The notes beneath the pieces are model-generated. The model saw only the letters and a list, made by a program, of their open reading frames with translations, was not told the origin of the DNA and did no database searches. From Nitrososphaerota archaeon (GTDB lineage Archaea > Thermoproteota > Nitrososphaeria > Nitrososphaerales > CADDZS01), in contig JABDCJ010000005.1 of NCBI GenBank assembly GCA_013288145.1, positions 1 to 64,000 of the forward strand: a DNA stretch of 64,000 nucleotides, in the 5' to 3' direction. Shown here piece after piece: positions 16,436 to 24,423 of this stretch (position 1 is the first letter of the stretch; the number at the start of each line of letters is the position of its first letter). A program made the position numbers and the translations under genes.

Positions 16436-18268
16436 CTACAGCATAGCAACTGCAAATGTAATGAGCATGGCCAGTAACCCGAAAACTTGAGCTCCCCGTT
16501 TTGCAATGACGGTTGTTTCATCCAAAAGCCCCGAAAAGTTGTTCAAAACTCGACTACCTATCGTTCTTACAGAACTCGAGACAATTGACGTCTCATATGA
16601 CGCTGGAGACAACCTTGACCTCGCCTTTTCCAGCAGTGATTGTAGTAGAGTTACAAATGCTTCCGGGCTGGACACATCTCCCAGTGCAAGGTACCCTTTT
16701 GCATTTTGCGCTTTTGCGGCCGTTACGTGCGTGTCAGAAGTACAAATTTCCAGCAATTCTTCAGACGTTTCTTGTTTGAAGCCATCCATGACCTTTTCTC
16801 GGAATCCTAGGCTGGAGTTGTTGGCATCCACTACGACGACTGAAAATCTCGAACCATTCCCTTCGAAGAGTAATAATCCGACGCCGGCGGGACCGATATC
16901 CGAGTTAACTTTGGTATTCTGAATTTCAGAGCTATGCGCGAATCCGAAACCAAAGGGGTTTTGAGTCTGGTTCGATAGAGATTTGATAACTCGGGATGAC
17001 GCTCTTAGAAGGTTCTCTGTTTCGATCTCATCAGGCTTTTCGCCAAGCGAATTGTGAGAATCAATAACCAGACACGCGCGATAACCGTTTCTTGAAGACT
17101 CTTCTTCGATCGTGTTTCTTATTTTACCTGGAAGGTCTTCCATTCCATACGGGGAGAGTGTCAGAGTGATCAAAAGAGTCTTGCCTAATGCAAAACCTGA
17201 AGCTGTCGCTTTTCCCTCACGGGCGACAACTGGTATGGAAATCGTTTTTCCCGTTTCAATAATCTCGCTTTTTTCCAGGCTTTCGGCGTATTTTTTCACC
17301 TCCTCCTTTGAAGGTAGATTGAGATCATGATCCGATATCGAGTGAAAGATTACCGGTATCGAGCTCTCAGAGCGCAGTTTAGTGTAGATATCGCCGGGGA
17401 GATTGCTCGAGCCCACCGGCGAAAAAGGTCCCGGATGAATGCCTGGCACAACCAATATTGCGACTGGGTTGCCTTTTTGCGTCGAACCCCTTAATCGGAC
17501 GATTTCTGTGGTAACGCCGCGCTCTTCGCTGGATGTTTGAAAGTAATGTTCCAGATCTGAGGGATTTCCCGCCGTCCAGGCGGTCAGAAATGCTTGCAAA
17601 AGGAGCAGCGCTTTGTAGCCTTGATTGGGCTTGTTGATTAGTCCGAGGTAGATCTCGATCCCTACAATTGCAACAATTCCTCCAGCAACCGCAATTAGTG
17701 AATTCGTCATGTATGAGGAAAACATTCGGGTGGATGCTGCCACGGGAAGTAGGAGGATAACCGGCTGGACAATAGCGAGAGGGAGACCTCGGGTTGGCTT
17801 GTCGTAAAATACAGAACCGAAAACAATTGCCCTAAAGCAAATTGCAAAAAAGGCGCCCAGAATTACGAGGGAAAAAAACCGGCCCTGACTTTTAGATACA
17901 AGGTATACTGCCAGCCCGATTAACGAAAAAAGCAGCCACAGTGAATTGCTTAGAATTGACACCGTCGCAAGTCTTCGAAAACTTGCGAGTCCTTTTCTTC
18001 TTCCCTTCAGGGCAAGCAGGTCAATCTCTATTCCAATTACAAGCACGCTTTCTACGGCGAATGAGTATAGAATGATTCGAACCGGGCTTTCTCCAAATAT
18101 TGTCCTAGCAAGTAGCTCGACGGCGATCAGTGGTACACTCGCGAAAAAGAGCGCGCGGCCGGTCGAAGGAAGACGGAAGAGATATCCGTACCGCCGGGCG
18201 AAGTTTCTGGTAGAATCGTTCTTCAGCTCAACGGCGGACAAAAGTAAAAAGTTCTCCGGCAATTTCAA
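16436..18268 (-). CDS. DUF2070 archaeal membrane protein
   Basis: The 610-residue product has about six N-terminal membrane helices (about residues 40-210), a large soluble domain (about 235-580) and a C-terminal helix. This layout and length match the archaeal DUF2070 family. The soluble domain has histidine/aspartate motifs GIHPGPF (His278), ISDHD (about 311-315), VIDSHN (Asp403, His405) and SDTH (Asp512, His514), which look like metal ligands of a hydrolase, but no activity is established. Start is TTG at 18268. Confidence 0.85.
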   Translation of the reverse strand: MKLPENFLLLSAVELKNDSTRNFARRYGYLFRLPSTGRALFFASVPLIAVELLARTIFGESPVRIILYSFAVESVLVIGIEIDLLALKGRRKGLASFRRLATVSILSNSLWLLFSLIGLAVYLVSKSQGRFFSLVILGAFFAICFRAIVFGSVFYDKPTRGLPLAIVQPVILLLPVAASTRMFSSYMTNSLIAVAGGIVAIVGIEIYLGLINKPNQGYKALLLLQAFLTAWTAGNPSDLEHYFQTSSEERGVTTEIVRLRGSTQKGNPVAILVVPGIHPGPFSPVGSSNLPGDIYTKLRSESSIPVIFHSISDHDLNLPSKEEVKKYAESLEKSEIIETGKTISIPVVAREGKATASGFALGKTLLITLTLSPYGMEDLPGKIRNTIEEESSRNGYRACLVIDSHNSLGEKPDEIETENLLRASSRVIKSLSNQTQNPFGFGFAHSSEIQNTKVNSDIGPAGVGLLLFEGNGSRFSVVVVDANNSSLGFREKVMDGFKQETSEELLEICTSDTHVTAAKAQNAKGYLALGDVSSPEAFVTLLQSLLEKARSRLSPASYETSIVSSSVRTIGSRVLNNFSGLLDETTVIAKRGAQVFGLLAMLITFAVAML

Positions 18269-18352
18269 TTTTCAAGAATGTGGGTTAAAAAGCGTCCGAG
18301 CAAGGAGAATTGAAGCAAAATAATTTATCAGAGTAATCGCCGGGTTTTAGCA

Positions 18353-18646
18353 ATGGTTACTCTTCAGCGCCAGCAAGGAGTCGATCGATTTTGTCCCTAT
18401 TGTCGGCTGGGATTGCACGATTTATGCATCGCAAAGCTCTACCTGGGGTGCTGCTGTCACGGTCAACCTCCAGCTCAAACTCGTTCTTTTTCAAACTCTA
18501 AGCGAATTCCAGATCCTGGAAGACAGAAATCGGAATTGAGATTGATGAAAATTTCCAAACAGAAAAAGAGAAAGAAAAATCAGGCGTTCGGAAAAGTTCG
18601 TTTTAACTTATTCGCGCGACGGCTAATGGTGCCGTTATCCAGATAA
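18353..18646 (+). CDS. Small cysteine-rich, basic-tailed protein
   Basis: The 97-residue product has a Cys/His-rich N-terminal part, FCPYCRLGLHDLCIAKL then GCCCHG (seven Cys and two His in about 35 residues), which looks like a zinc- or iron-sulfur-binding module. The second half is strongly basic (KISKQKKRKKNQ) and might bind nucleic acid. A TATA-like TAATTTATC lies about 30 nt upstream of the ATG. It is not a known family to me. The C-terminal stretch could be noncoding if the true gene were shorter, but no earlier stop exists. Confidence 0.5.
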   Translation: MVTLQRQQGVDRFCPYCRLGLHDLCIAKLYLGCCCHGQPPAQTRSFSNSKRIPDPGRQKSELRLMKISKQKKRKKNQAFGKVRFNLFARRLMVPLSR

Positions 18647-18718
18647 AAAAAGTCCAGACCATCCGTTATCATTTACGAGAAAGTTTACCGATAAGATCCG
18701 AGAACTCTAATCCCGAAA

Positions 18719-18889
18719 TCAGGCGCGAGCTACTGGTAAGATTACGGCGATGATGATGAGAGCCGCTGCAAGGATGATGACAATTTCCGGTCTGATCTTA
18801 ATTCCCTGGGTCTCGTCCTCAAAGAACCTCAAAAGCCCCGCACTGGAGGCTGGCATCGGTGCCTTGTTCTTGTCTTTCTTGGCGCTCAT
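18719..18889 (-). CDS. Sec61-beta, protein translocase subunit
   Basis: A 56-residue frame starts at ATG 18889: MSAKKDKNKAPMPASSAGLL, then RFFEDETQGIKIRPEIV, a single hydrophobic helix and stop. The GLLRFF-E-E-x2-GIKI-P signature followed by one C-terminal tail anchor is diagnostic of archaeal Sec61-beta. It is the small subunit of the SecYE-beta translocon in the cytoplasmic membrane. Length and topology are normal for the family. Confidence 0.9.
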   Translation of the reverse strand: MSAKKDKNKAPMPASSAGLLRFFEDETQGIKIRPEIVIILAAALIIIAVILPVARA

Positions 18890-18936
18890 TGAAAGTTCCG
18901 GCTTGCGAATAGTCAGTTCTTTAGAGTTAAATGCTT

Positions 18937-19722
18937 TTACTGCACAGGTCTCGACTGCTTCGCTCGGGCTCTTCCCACAACCTTCTGGGAGACTGATTCT
19001 CCAGCGTACTCCATTGCTAGCGACTGCTGGCTTTGGAGACCCTTCGAGAGAAGATAAATCACAAAGTCGCCGTCCTCCCTGCGCAGGATGCCGTAGTGAA
19101 TTCCGACACCCTTGACGAGACGGTCGACGAACATTCTAGTGAATATAACCCGGTGGACTATACTGTCGCCGTATCTCCTCAAAGTAACGATCGTAGTCTT
19201 GCATGATCTCGAGAGCTCAACGAGCGCGTTTGTAACTTCAATCGTGTTTGACAGGGACTCCAGTCCCTTTGAGCAAACACATCTAACGAACGCATTCTCA
19301 CGAAAGGGAAGCGAGGTGATTGACGCAACTATTACTTCGCCCGAAAAGCCATCAGCCTTTTTCGTCGTAAGCGTAATGAGGGACTTGCTGATCGCGACCG
19401 ATTCCAAGTTGTGAACGATGAGAGAAGATTCTAGTTTGTCAGCGCCAGCGTCTAGAATCAAACCTGATTCTTCGTAAAGGAAATATCTCAGGACATCCTC
19501 AAGACTGGCGAATGCTGGCATTGACGACACTGCAAGATTGGGGCCCGCAGCCTTTCTAGCCTGGTTCGCCTGTTCTTCAGCTTGCTCTCGCAACCAATCT
19601 TCGTAAGTATAGTTCTTCTTGTACCCCGGGTCGGATACCGGTCTCTCTGAAGTCGTCTCGCCCGAGTTACTTTGCTCATTGGGAGTATCCACTCCCTGTT
19701 CTTCCTGCTGACTTGTAGCCAA
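18937..19722 (-). CDS. Hypothetical protein with degenerate methyltransferase-like core
   Basis: The 261-residue product has an acidic/Gln-rich N-terminal tail, a helix-rich amphipathic region (YEDWLREQAEEQANQARKAA), then a core that begins LILDAGADKLESSLIV and continues ITSLPFRENAFVRCVCSKGLESL. This resembles motif I and the later strands of class I SAM methyltransferases (compare LDAGAG and LPF-x5-FD), but key residues are missing, so catalysis is doubtful. The basic C-terminus ends GRARAKQSRPVQ. It lies next to Sec61-beta on the same strand. Confidence 0.5.
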   Translation of the reverse strand: MATSQQEEQGVDTPNEQSNSGETTSERPVSDPGYKKNYTYEDWLREQAEEQANQARKAAGPNLAVSSMPAFASLEDVLRYFLYEESGLILDAGADKLESSLIVHNLESVAISKSLITLTTKKADGFSGEVIVASITSLPFRENAFVRCVCSKGLESLSNTIEVTNALVELSRSCKTTIVTLRRYGDSIVHRVIFTRMFVDRLVKGVGIHYGILRREDGDFVIYLLSKGLQSQQSLAMEYAGESVSQKVVGRARAKQSRPVQ

Positions 19723-19970
19723 TACGAAAACCTCAAAACTGATTTTTTTGTAATACGCGAAAACGAAAACGGAAATGATGAAAGTGTAATTAGTCTGCCG
19801 TTCCTATAAAGGCTTTTTCCATAACAGAAGAATTCCACTTGAGATGTTCACGAATTCTATCATTACGGCCGTTCTAGAACTGTTAAATGGAAAAAGGAAA
19901 AACAAATTGAACTGTTTGAGCTCCTTTTCTGCGTGATTAGCAAACGTCGCCACTCTTTTTTCTATTTTTC

Positions 19971-20789
19971 ATGTTCCTGACCTCGATAGCGGCCGGAGCG
20001 ATCGGCTCTATCGTCGGAATAGGAGGAGGTCTCTTGGTTACTCCGGTTCTTACTCTGATCTTCGGAGTCGACATTCATCTCGCAATTGGTGCAAGCATTG
20101 TTGCGATAATCGCCACCTCAAGCGGAGGTGCGGTTGCGTACATCAAGGATAGAATAACAAATATCCGCGTCGGCATGTTTCTTGAGATCGGGACAACGAT
20201 CGGTGCGATAACTGGCGCAGCTATCGCGGCCTATGCGAATTCTTCGCTTTTGTTCGGAATTTTCGGGGTTATCTTGCTCCTGTCGGTTGTCCCTCTTTTG
20301 AGAAAGCGGACTCAGGAGCTGCCCCAAGGGGTCGTAAATGACGTAGTAGCTAGCCGGCTGCGATTAAACTCCAGTTATCCTGAACAGACCACAAATCAGG
20401 AGGTCCAGTACAACGTTGAGGGAAGCTGGATTGCTCTCGGGATAATGTATGTCGCTGGACTTCTTTCTGGACTGCTCGGAATTGGTAGCGGCGCATTCAA
20501 GGTACTAGGCATGGAAAACGCAATGCATCTCCCAATGAAAGTCTCGACAACTACTAGCAATTTCATGATCGGTGTCACCGCAGCGGCAAGCGCGGGGATT
20601 TATTTCGTGAGGGGAGACGTGAATCCATTCATAGTAGCCCCCGTCGTTCTCGGTATTCTTAGTGGCGCGATACTAGGAACTAAAATTCTAGTTAGAGCAA
20701 GAAACAGCACGGTCAGAACAATATTCATTGTTGTTCTCGCCGGAATCGCAATTGAAATGATAGGAAAGGCCGTGGGAATCCTTCCGTAG
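19971..20789 (+). CDS. TauE/SafE family anion exporter
   Basis: The 272-residue protein has about eight hydrophobic helices and the duplicated TauE signature: GAIGSIVGIGGGLLVTPVL near the N-terminus and GLLSGLLGIGSGAFKVLGM in the middle. The family exports sulfite, sulfoacetate and related organosulfur anions. Substrate cannot be told from sequence. A DUF1634 gene follows, a common pairing with TauE permeases. Confidence 0.88.
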   Translation: MFLTSIAAGAIGSIVGIGGGLLVTPVLTLIFGVDIHLAIGASIVAIIATSSGGAVAYIKDRITNIRVGMFLEIGTTIGAITGAAIAAYANSSLLFGIFGVILLLSVVPLLRKRTQELPQGVVNDVVASRLRLNSSYPEQTTNQEVQYNVEGSWIALGIMYVAGLLSGLLGIGSGAFKVLGMENAMHLPMKVSTTTSNFMIGVTAAASAGIYFVRGDVNPFIVAPVVLGILSGAILGTKILVRARNSTVRTIFIVVLAGIAIEMIGKAVGILP

Positions 20790-20871
20790 TTAGAGGAGTT
20801 GAACTTAACTGAAAAAACCGGTCTCCGATGCAAACGGAACGGGGTCGTACAACGAAAGAAGATATGCTCTC

Positions 20872-21282
20872 ATGCAAAGCGTTCTTAGTAAGACTCTGCT
20901 CTACGGAGTTATTCTTTCAACTTCAATTATCGTAATCGGGCTCGTGTACATGGCGGCGACTTACTCCTCTGGCTATCAGTGCGATTTTACTGATGCGTCT
21001 TTGAACTGTCTGCTGAACTACAATCCCGCGGCAATCCCTCATGGCGATTATCCAAATACTCTGTTTTCAATCGCCGCAGGACTGGCTCAACTCAAACCCT
21101 TCGCGATAATTCAACTCGGGGTCATAGTCCTTCTCGCGACCCCAGTTATCCGCGTTTTTGCTTCTCTCGTCCTTTTTGCTATTGAAAAAGACCGGGCTTT
21201 TGTTGTAATCACGCTATTCGTCTTACTCGTTTTGCTGTTTAGCTTCTTTGTCGTGCCCGAGATTCCGATCTTCAAAGCCTGA
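20872..21282 (+). CDS. DUF1634 membrane protein, partner of TauE
   Basis: The 136-residue product from ATG 20872 has three to four hydrophobic helices: SKTLLYGVILSTSIIVIGL, a middle pair (about 80-104) and a C-terminal one. It fits DUF1634, often found beside TauE/SafE transporters. The frame is open upstream and reads KKPVSDANGTGSYNERRYAL before the ATG, with only a CTG (20812) as a start; a TTG with an adjacent GAGGAG at 20802 would join this frame if the A6 run had one A fewer. The N-terminus is thus uncertain. Confidence 0.7.
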   Translation: MQSVLSKTLLYGVILSTSIIVIGLVYMAATYSSGYQCDFTDASLNCLLNYNPAAIPHGDYPNTLFSIAAGLAQLKPFAIIQLGVIVLLATPVIRVFASLVLFAIEKDRAFVVITLFVLLVLLFSFFVVPEIPIFKA

Positions 21283-21321
21283 ATGCTTTTAATCGCTTTG
21301 AAGAAATCTGGAAAATAAAAA

Positions 21322-21464
21322 GCCGGGGTTGAGCAATCTGGTCGCTCACCGCGCTCGAGATCCTTGCCAGAACTTTCTGGTGAGAGAAGCAATTGGGCTA
21401 AGTTTGCATAACAAGATACGCGGCGCCCCTATGGGGTATGTGGGTTCAAATCCCACCTCCGGCG
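21322..21464 (+). tRNA. tRNA-Ser(CGA) with a 58-nt intron
   Basis: The gene folds as a class II tRNA. Acceptor GCCGGGG (21322-21328) pairs with CTCCGGC (21457-21463), with one G-U pair. The D stem is GAGC/GCTC, the anticodon stem CCGCG (21349-21353)/CGCGG (21419-21423), the anticodon loop CTCGAGA with anticodon CGA. A long variable arm (CCCC-TAT-GGGG) and G73 discriminator support serine identity. The T arm is GTGGG-TTCAAAT-CCCAC. A 58-nt intron at 21360-21417 splits the loop between positions 37 and 38, the canonical archaeal site. CCA is not encoded. A TATA-like CTTTTAATC lies about 28 nt upstream. Confidence 0.92.
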
Positions 21465-21465
21465 C
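21455..21465 (+). repeat. Left copy of 11-bp direct repeat at the tRNA-Ser 3' end (candidate att site)
   Basis: The sequence ACCTCCGGCGC spans the last T-stem base pairs, the 3' acceptor strand and discriminator of tRNA-Ser. It recurs exactly at 24368-24378, bracketing a compositionally foreign segment. CAAA precedes both copies at nearly the same distance. This could be the footprint of tRNA-targeted integration; no integrase gene is seen between the copies. Confidence 0.4.
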
Positions 21466-21466
21466 C

Positions 21467-22038
21467 TATCTACTATCCCTCAAAGGCTACAAATCGTGTC
21501 TTTTCGGCTATCCAGGCGATAATTGAGGAGGTCTTATTTTGCAGACCAAATCGATTCTCACGGTCGTTTGAACTTACGTCATAACGAAGAGGGCATGAAA
21601 CCTTGCGCGTCCGAGTCGCCCTAATACTAGGGCTCTCAACGTCAGTCTCCTCCTGGATGGCAACGAGCGTACTTCCCGCAGGTAGCTCAGGATTTGGGTT
21701 TTGGGCTAGGGAATGGCAATCAGGCGGAATTGATGCTAAGAGAATGAAAGGAGGACGATCGGAGCGAGATGTTTTTTTGATTCGAATTCTAGATCAAACA
21801 ACGAACGCTACTCGTCGTCCAAATACATGAGCACTCACAGTCAACTCTCTATACTGACTCCATCATTCGTAACGGCAATTATATGGAATAGCTGATATTA
21901 GGGCAGATGTCGGGCCCGGTGTTCGGCTAGCTCCTTTCTAGAGGGCCGCGAATTCATGCGCGTCAGGCTATCGCTGCCCCCAGCTCAGCCTTGGCAGCGA
22001 CTCACATCGCCGCCACGTTGCCGGGGCCTTAGAGGAGG
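21467..22038. other. Gene-poor stretch after tRNA-Ser, possible decayed coding sequence
   Basis: No convincing gene is seen. At 21522-21570 there is a strong GGAGG site followed by TTG and a ten-codon frame (MQTKSILTVV) ending in TGA. From TTG 21603 a second frame runs 75 codons with a signal-peptide-like start (MRVRVALILGLSTSVSSWMA). These may be pieces of a decayed secreted-protein gene. From about 21900 the DNA becomes GC-rich like the phosphodiesterase gene that follows, as if its foreign flank came with it. Confidence 0.35.
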
Positions 22039-23811
22039 TCAGTGACTCTTCAGTCCGGGCAGCACCTGTGTATGCTCGATTTGCACCGCTTGCAGATCCT
22101 GCGGATTCAGCCCGAGCAACTTCAGTATCGTCGGCGCGATTTGTGTCGTCTCGACTGACTGGTGGTACGAGCCGGGCTTTACCATTCCAGGCGCGTAGAC
22201 GAGGATTGGAACGTCGCGGTCGCCGGGGTTGGCGCCGCCGTGCTCCGCAATCTTGGTTCCGGTGGTGTAGACAACGCCGACCTGGACGATCCCGAAAACG
22301 TCGGGGTGACGCGGGTCGGAGACAGGCACACCGAAGTAGTTAGCAGCCGCCTGGCCAGCGTAGATCTTCGCCAGACCCGAGTGGGGCACTGACACGGTCA
22401 TATTGTCATAGGTGACGCCCGGCGCACTGTGGTCCCATAGATAGCTTTTGACAAAGTCCGCCGCCGCTTGCGTCTTGACCGACAAGTAGCTCTGCCACAG
22501 GTCATCGTCGGTTCCAGCGACAATCAGCGCCGTGCAGTTAACCGTACAACCGACCTTCTGATCCCACGCGTTGTTGATCGCGGTGATGATCGCGCCGTCG
22601 TCGATTCGGCGCAACAGATTTGGATCCTGGGGCGACTGGCCGTGCTTGGCGGTCACAATGATCGCAATCGAGCCGGTTAAGCCCTGATGCTGGATCTGGT
22701 CGACCATCCGCTCAAGCTGCGCGTTGACGTAGTCAAGTGCGCTCTGCAGCAGAGGACCCGGGGTGGTCGTGCCAGGGTAGTAGCCGCCGGCTAACACCGG
22801 TCCGAGCGTGTAGTTGCCTTTCGAGTCCGGACCATTCAGAATGGCCGGGGACAATAGCAGTTTCTCGGCGGTGGAGACGGTCTGGAAATTCATTCCGAAG
22901 ATCGCCGGGACACCGACGCTGTACTGGCCGCTATGGTCGTAGCCGTCGATCTCGTTGATGACCGCCTGAACCTTGTAGCTATCATACTGCCTCGTTGCGG
23001 CGTTATTGTCCGTCCAAGAGATGCCGCCGTCGGGCGCTATCGGGTACGGTTGCCCATTCGGCTCGACTGCGTTCGAGTCGATCTCGGGAGTAAACAAATC
23101 GTTGATCCCGGTACCGGACGGGCCGTTGAACGACTCGTACACAGGATGCTTGTCCGACCAAGCGGTCCCCAGCCCGGCATCTTTGGCGACGTCGAAGATC
23201 GTGTTAACCTGCAGGTACGAATGTGGCCAGATCGGCGGGCAGGTAGTCGGGTTGACCGGGAATGTCGATGCATTCAGCAGCGTCTGCGGATTGCCCGTCA
23301 TGTTCATGATCAACGCCGGGTTCTGATCAATCCCTAGGATGTTCTGGCCGGCGTCGAGTCGGGAAACGTTTAGGTCGTCGGGTGAGTCGTAGATGACGTT
23401 ACCACCAGTCGCAGTGCCATTGCACAACGTGGTGCCCGGCGCGTCGACGGCGTGGTTGTACGAGTCGTCATAGTAGACACCCGTAACCTTCGGGTCGCCG
23501 CCGGTCATTAACGCGGTGCCGCCGGGATCGGAATCCGATGGGTTTGCTGTCTGGGCGCTGGTGAACTCTGCGCCGCCCTGGACCAGCTTGGCGAGCTCGG
23601 AGTTCGGATGATTAGCGATGTACCATACGAGATCGGATTGGTGCAGCCCGTCTACAGAGATTAGGAGAACATGCTGGATCGGGCTACCTTCTGTAGCCTG
23701 GCTACCTACAGCGATTCCGTGGATTGCAAATGTTGGTAAAATCAGGATTATTAGCATCATCAATGATGCGAGTCGTATCTTTTTTATGAGAACCTTAGCT
23801 CTTCTATTCAT
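22039..23811 (-). CDS. Secreted alkaline-phosphatase-superfamily phosphodiesterase
   Basis: The 590-residue protein has a signal peptide (about residues 14-37), then the metal core of the type I phosphodiesterase/nucleotide pyrophosphatase group: HVLLISVDGLHQSDL (metal Asp), SDPGGTALMTGGDP (catalytic Thr region), AWSDKHPV, IIVTAKHGQSP (Asp/His-type metal site) and KIAEHGGANPGDRDVPILV. It would hydrolyse phosphodiesters or phosphomonoesters outside the cell. The mature part is visibly GC-rich in third positions, unlike all neighbours, while the signal-peptide codons are AT-rich. Horizontal transfer, perhaps from a high-GC bacterium, is likely. Confidence 0.85.
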   Translation of the reverse strand: MNRRAKVLIKKIRLASLMMLIILILPTFAIHGIAVGSQATEGSPIQHVLLISVDGLHQSDLVWYIANHPNSELAKLVQGGAEFTSAQTANPSDSDPGGTALMTGGDPKVTGVYYDDSYNHAVDAPGTTLCNGTATGGNVIYDSPDDLNVSRLDAGQNILGIDQNPALIMNMTGNPQTLLNASTFPVNPTTCPPIWPHSYLQVNTIFDVAKDAGLGTAWSDKHPVYESFNGPSGTGINDLFTPEIDSNAVEPNGQPYPIAPDGGISWTDNNAATRQYDSYKVQAVINEIDGYDHSGQYSVGVPAIFGMNFQTVSTAEKLLLSPAILNGPDSKGNYTLGPVLAGGYYPGTTTPGPLLQSALDYVNAQLERMVDQIQHQGLTGSIAIIVTAKHGQSPQDPNLLRRIDDGAIITAINNAWDQKVGCTVNCTALIVAGTDDDLWQSYLSVKTQAAADFVKSYLWDHSAPGVTYDNMTVSVPHSGLAKIYAGQAAANYFGVPVSDPRHPDVFGIVQVGVVYTTGTKIAEHGGANPGDRDVPILVYAPGMVKPGSYHQSVETTQIAPTILKLLGLNPQDLQAVQIEHTQVLPGLKSH

Positions 23812-23839
23812 GGCAGACGTCGTGAGGAACTTTCTTTCG

Positions 23840-23847
23840 TATTTATT
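23840..23847 (-). promoter_or_regulatory. TATA-like box of the phosphodiesterase gene
   Basis: AATAAATA on the minus strand lies 29 nt upstream of ATG 23811, the spacing expected for a leaderless archaeal transcript. The surrounding 23840-23910 segment is very AT-rich, in contrast with the coding body. Confidence 0.4.
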
Positions 23848-24073
23848 CGCTGTGAATAGTGAGTATATACTATAGCTTATAGCTAGTGCTCATACAATAA
23901 ATAATTACTAAATCTTCTATGAAACTTTTTGATTCAGTTTGTTATAGTACGTCCTAAATACGTGCCCCACCAAATGCATCCCTTGGAATGGCATATCTTG
24001 TTCTAAGAGAAAAGAAATTCGCACAACGGCAGAAATTCTTCCTCGTGAATCCCAAGAATGTTTTCGGTATCTA

Positions 24074-24202
24074 GTGCTCAGGGAGCTTCGTAGATCTGAA
24101 TGCCTACTCTGCGGAGCCTATTGGAATGTCCGTAAGAACTGCAATCCTGTGGAAGAGGGGTGCGTTCTTACCAACTGTGTTGGAGGCGTCTGCTCGCCAT
24201 AA
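24074..24202 (+). CDS. Possible small cysteine-rich protein (part of an 84-codon open frame)
   Basis: The frame from 23948 to the TAA at 24202 is open for 84 codons and encodes ten cysteines. GTG 24074 is the only standard start and gives 42 residues with six Cys (SECLLCGAYW, KNCNP, EGCVLTNCVGGVCSP). The CxxC pairs look like a metal-binding knuckle or disulfide-rich peptide. No ATG or convincing ribosome-binding site is seen, so this could be a fragment of a larger decayed gene within the putative island. The remaining sequence from 24203 to 24423 shows nothing else. Confidence 0.25.
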   Translation: MLRELRRSECLLCGAYWNVRKNCNPVEEGCVLTNCVGGVCSP

Positions 24203-24367
24203 GGTAGTTGAAGTTCAATTATCTAACCTGCTAAAAGCGCTTTTCGCCGATTTTTGTGCAAATTACTAACTTATTCGCAACAAATCTAAAATAATTAGAG
24301 CATTGCTGGAGATGGGCGCATATCCGCTATGAATTCGCTGGTTTCTCTGAATGTAAGCTACAAACTA

Positions 24368-24378
24368 ACCTCCGGCGC
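24368..24378 (+). repeat. Right copy of 11-bp direct repeat (candidate att site)
   Basis: ACCTCCGGCGC matches the 3' end of tRNA-Ser at 21455-21465. It lies 2.9 kb downstream, just after the GC-rich gene and its flanks and just before the native-looking surface protein gene. Confidence 0.35.
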
Positions 24379-24423
24379 GTTTTTCATCGAGCTATTGGCT
24401 ATTACGCGAAATTTGTCATCAAA

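Noticed and set aside
18750..19115. 121-codon plus-strand frame opposite Sec61-beta and the methyltransferase-like gene
   Set aside because: It overlaps the clear Sec61-beta gene and has an odd composition; it is a shadow frame.
22068..23337. Several long plus-strand frames within the phosphodiesterase gene
   Set aside because: GC-rich DNA has few stop codons; the products are Arg-rich with no domains, and the minus-strand enzyme is unambiguous.
23850..23890. Palindrome-like TATAGCTTATAGCTA tract upstream of the phosphodiesterase gene
   Set aside because: Not a perfect inverted repeat and typical of AT-rich promoter DNA.
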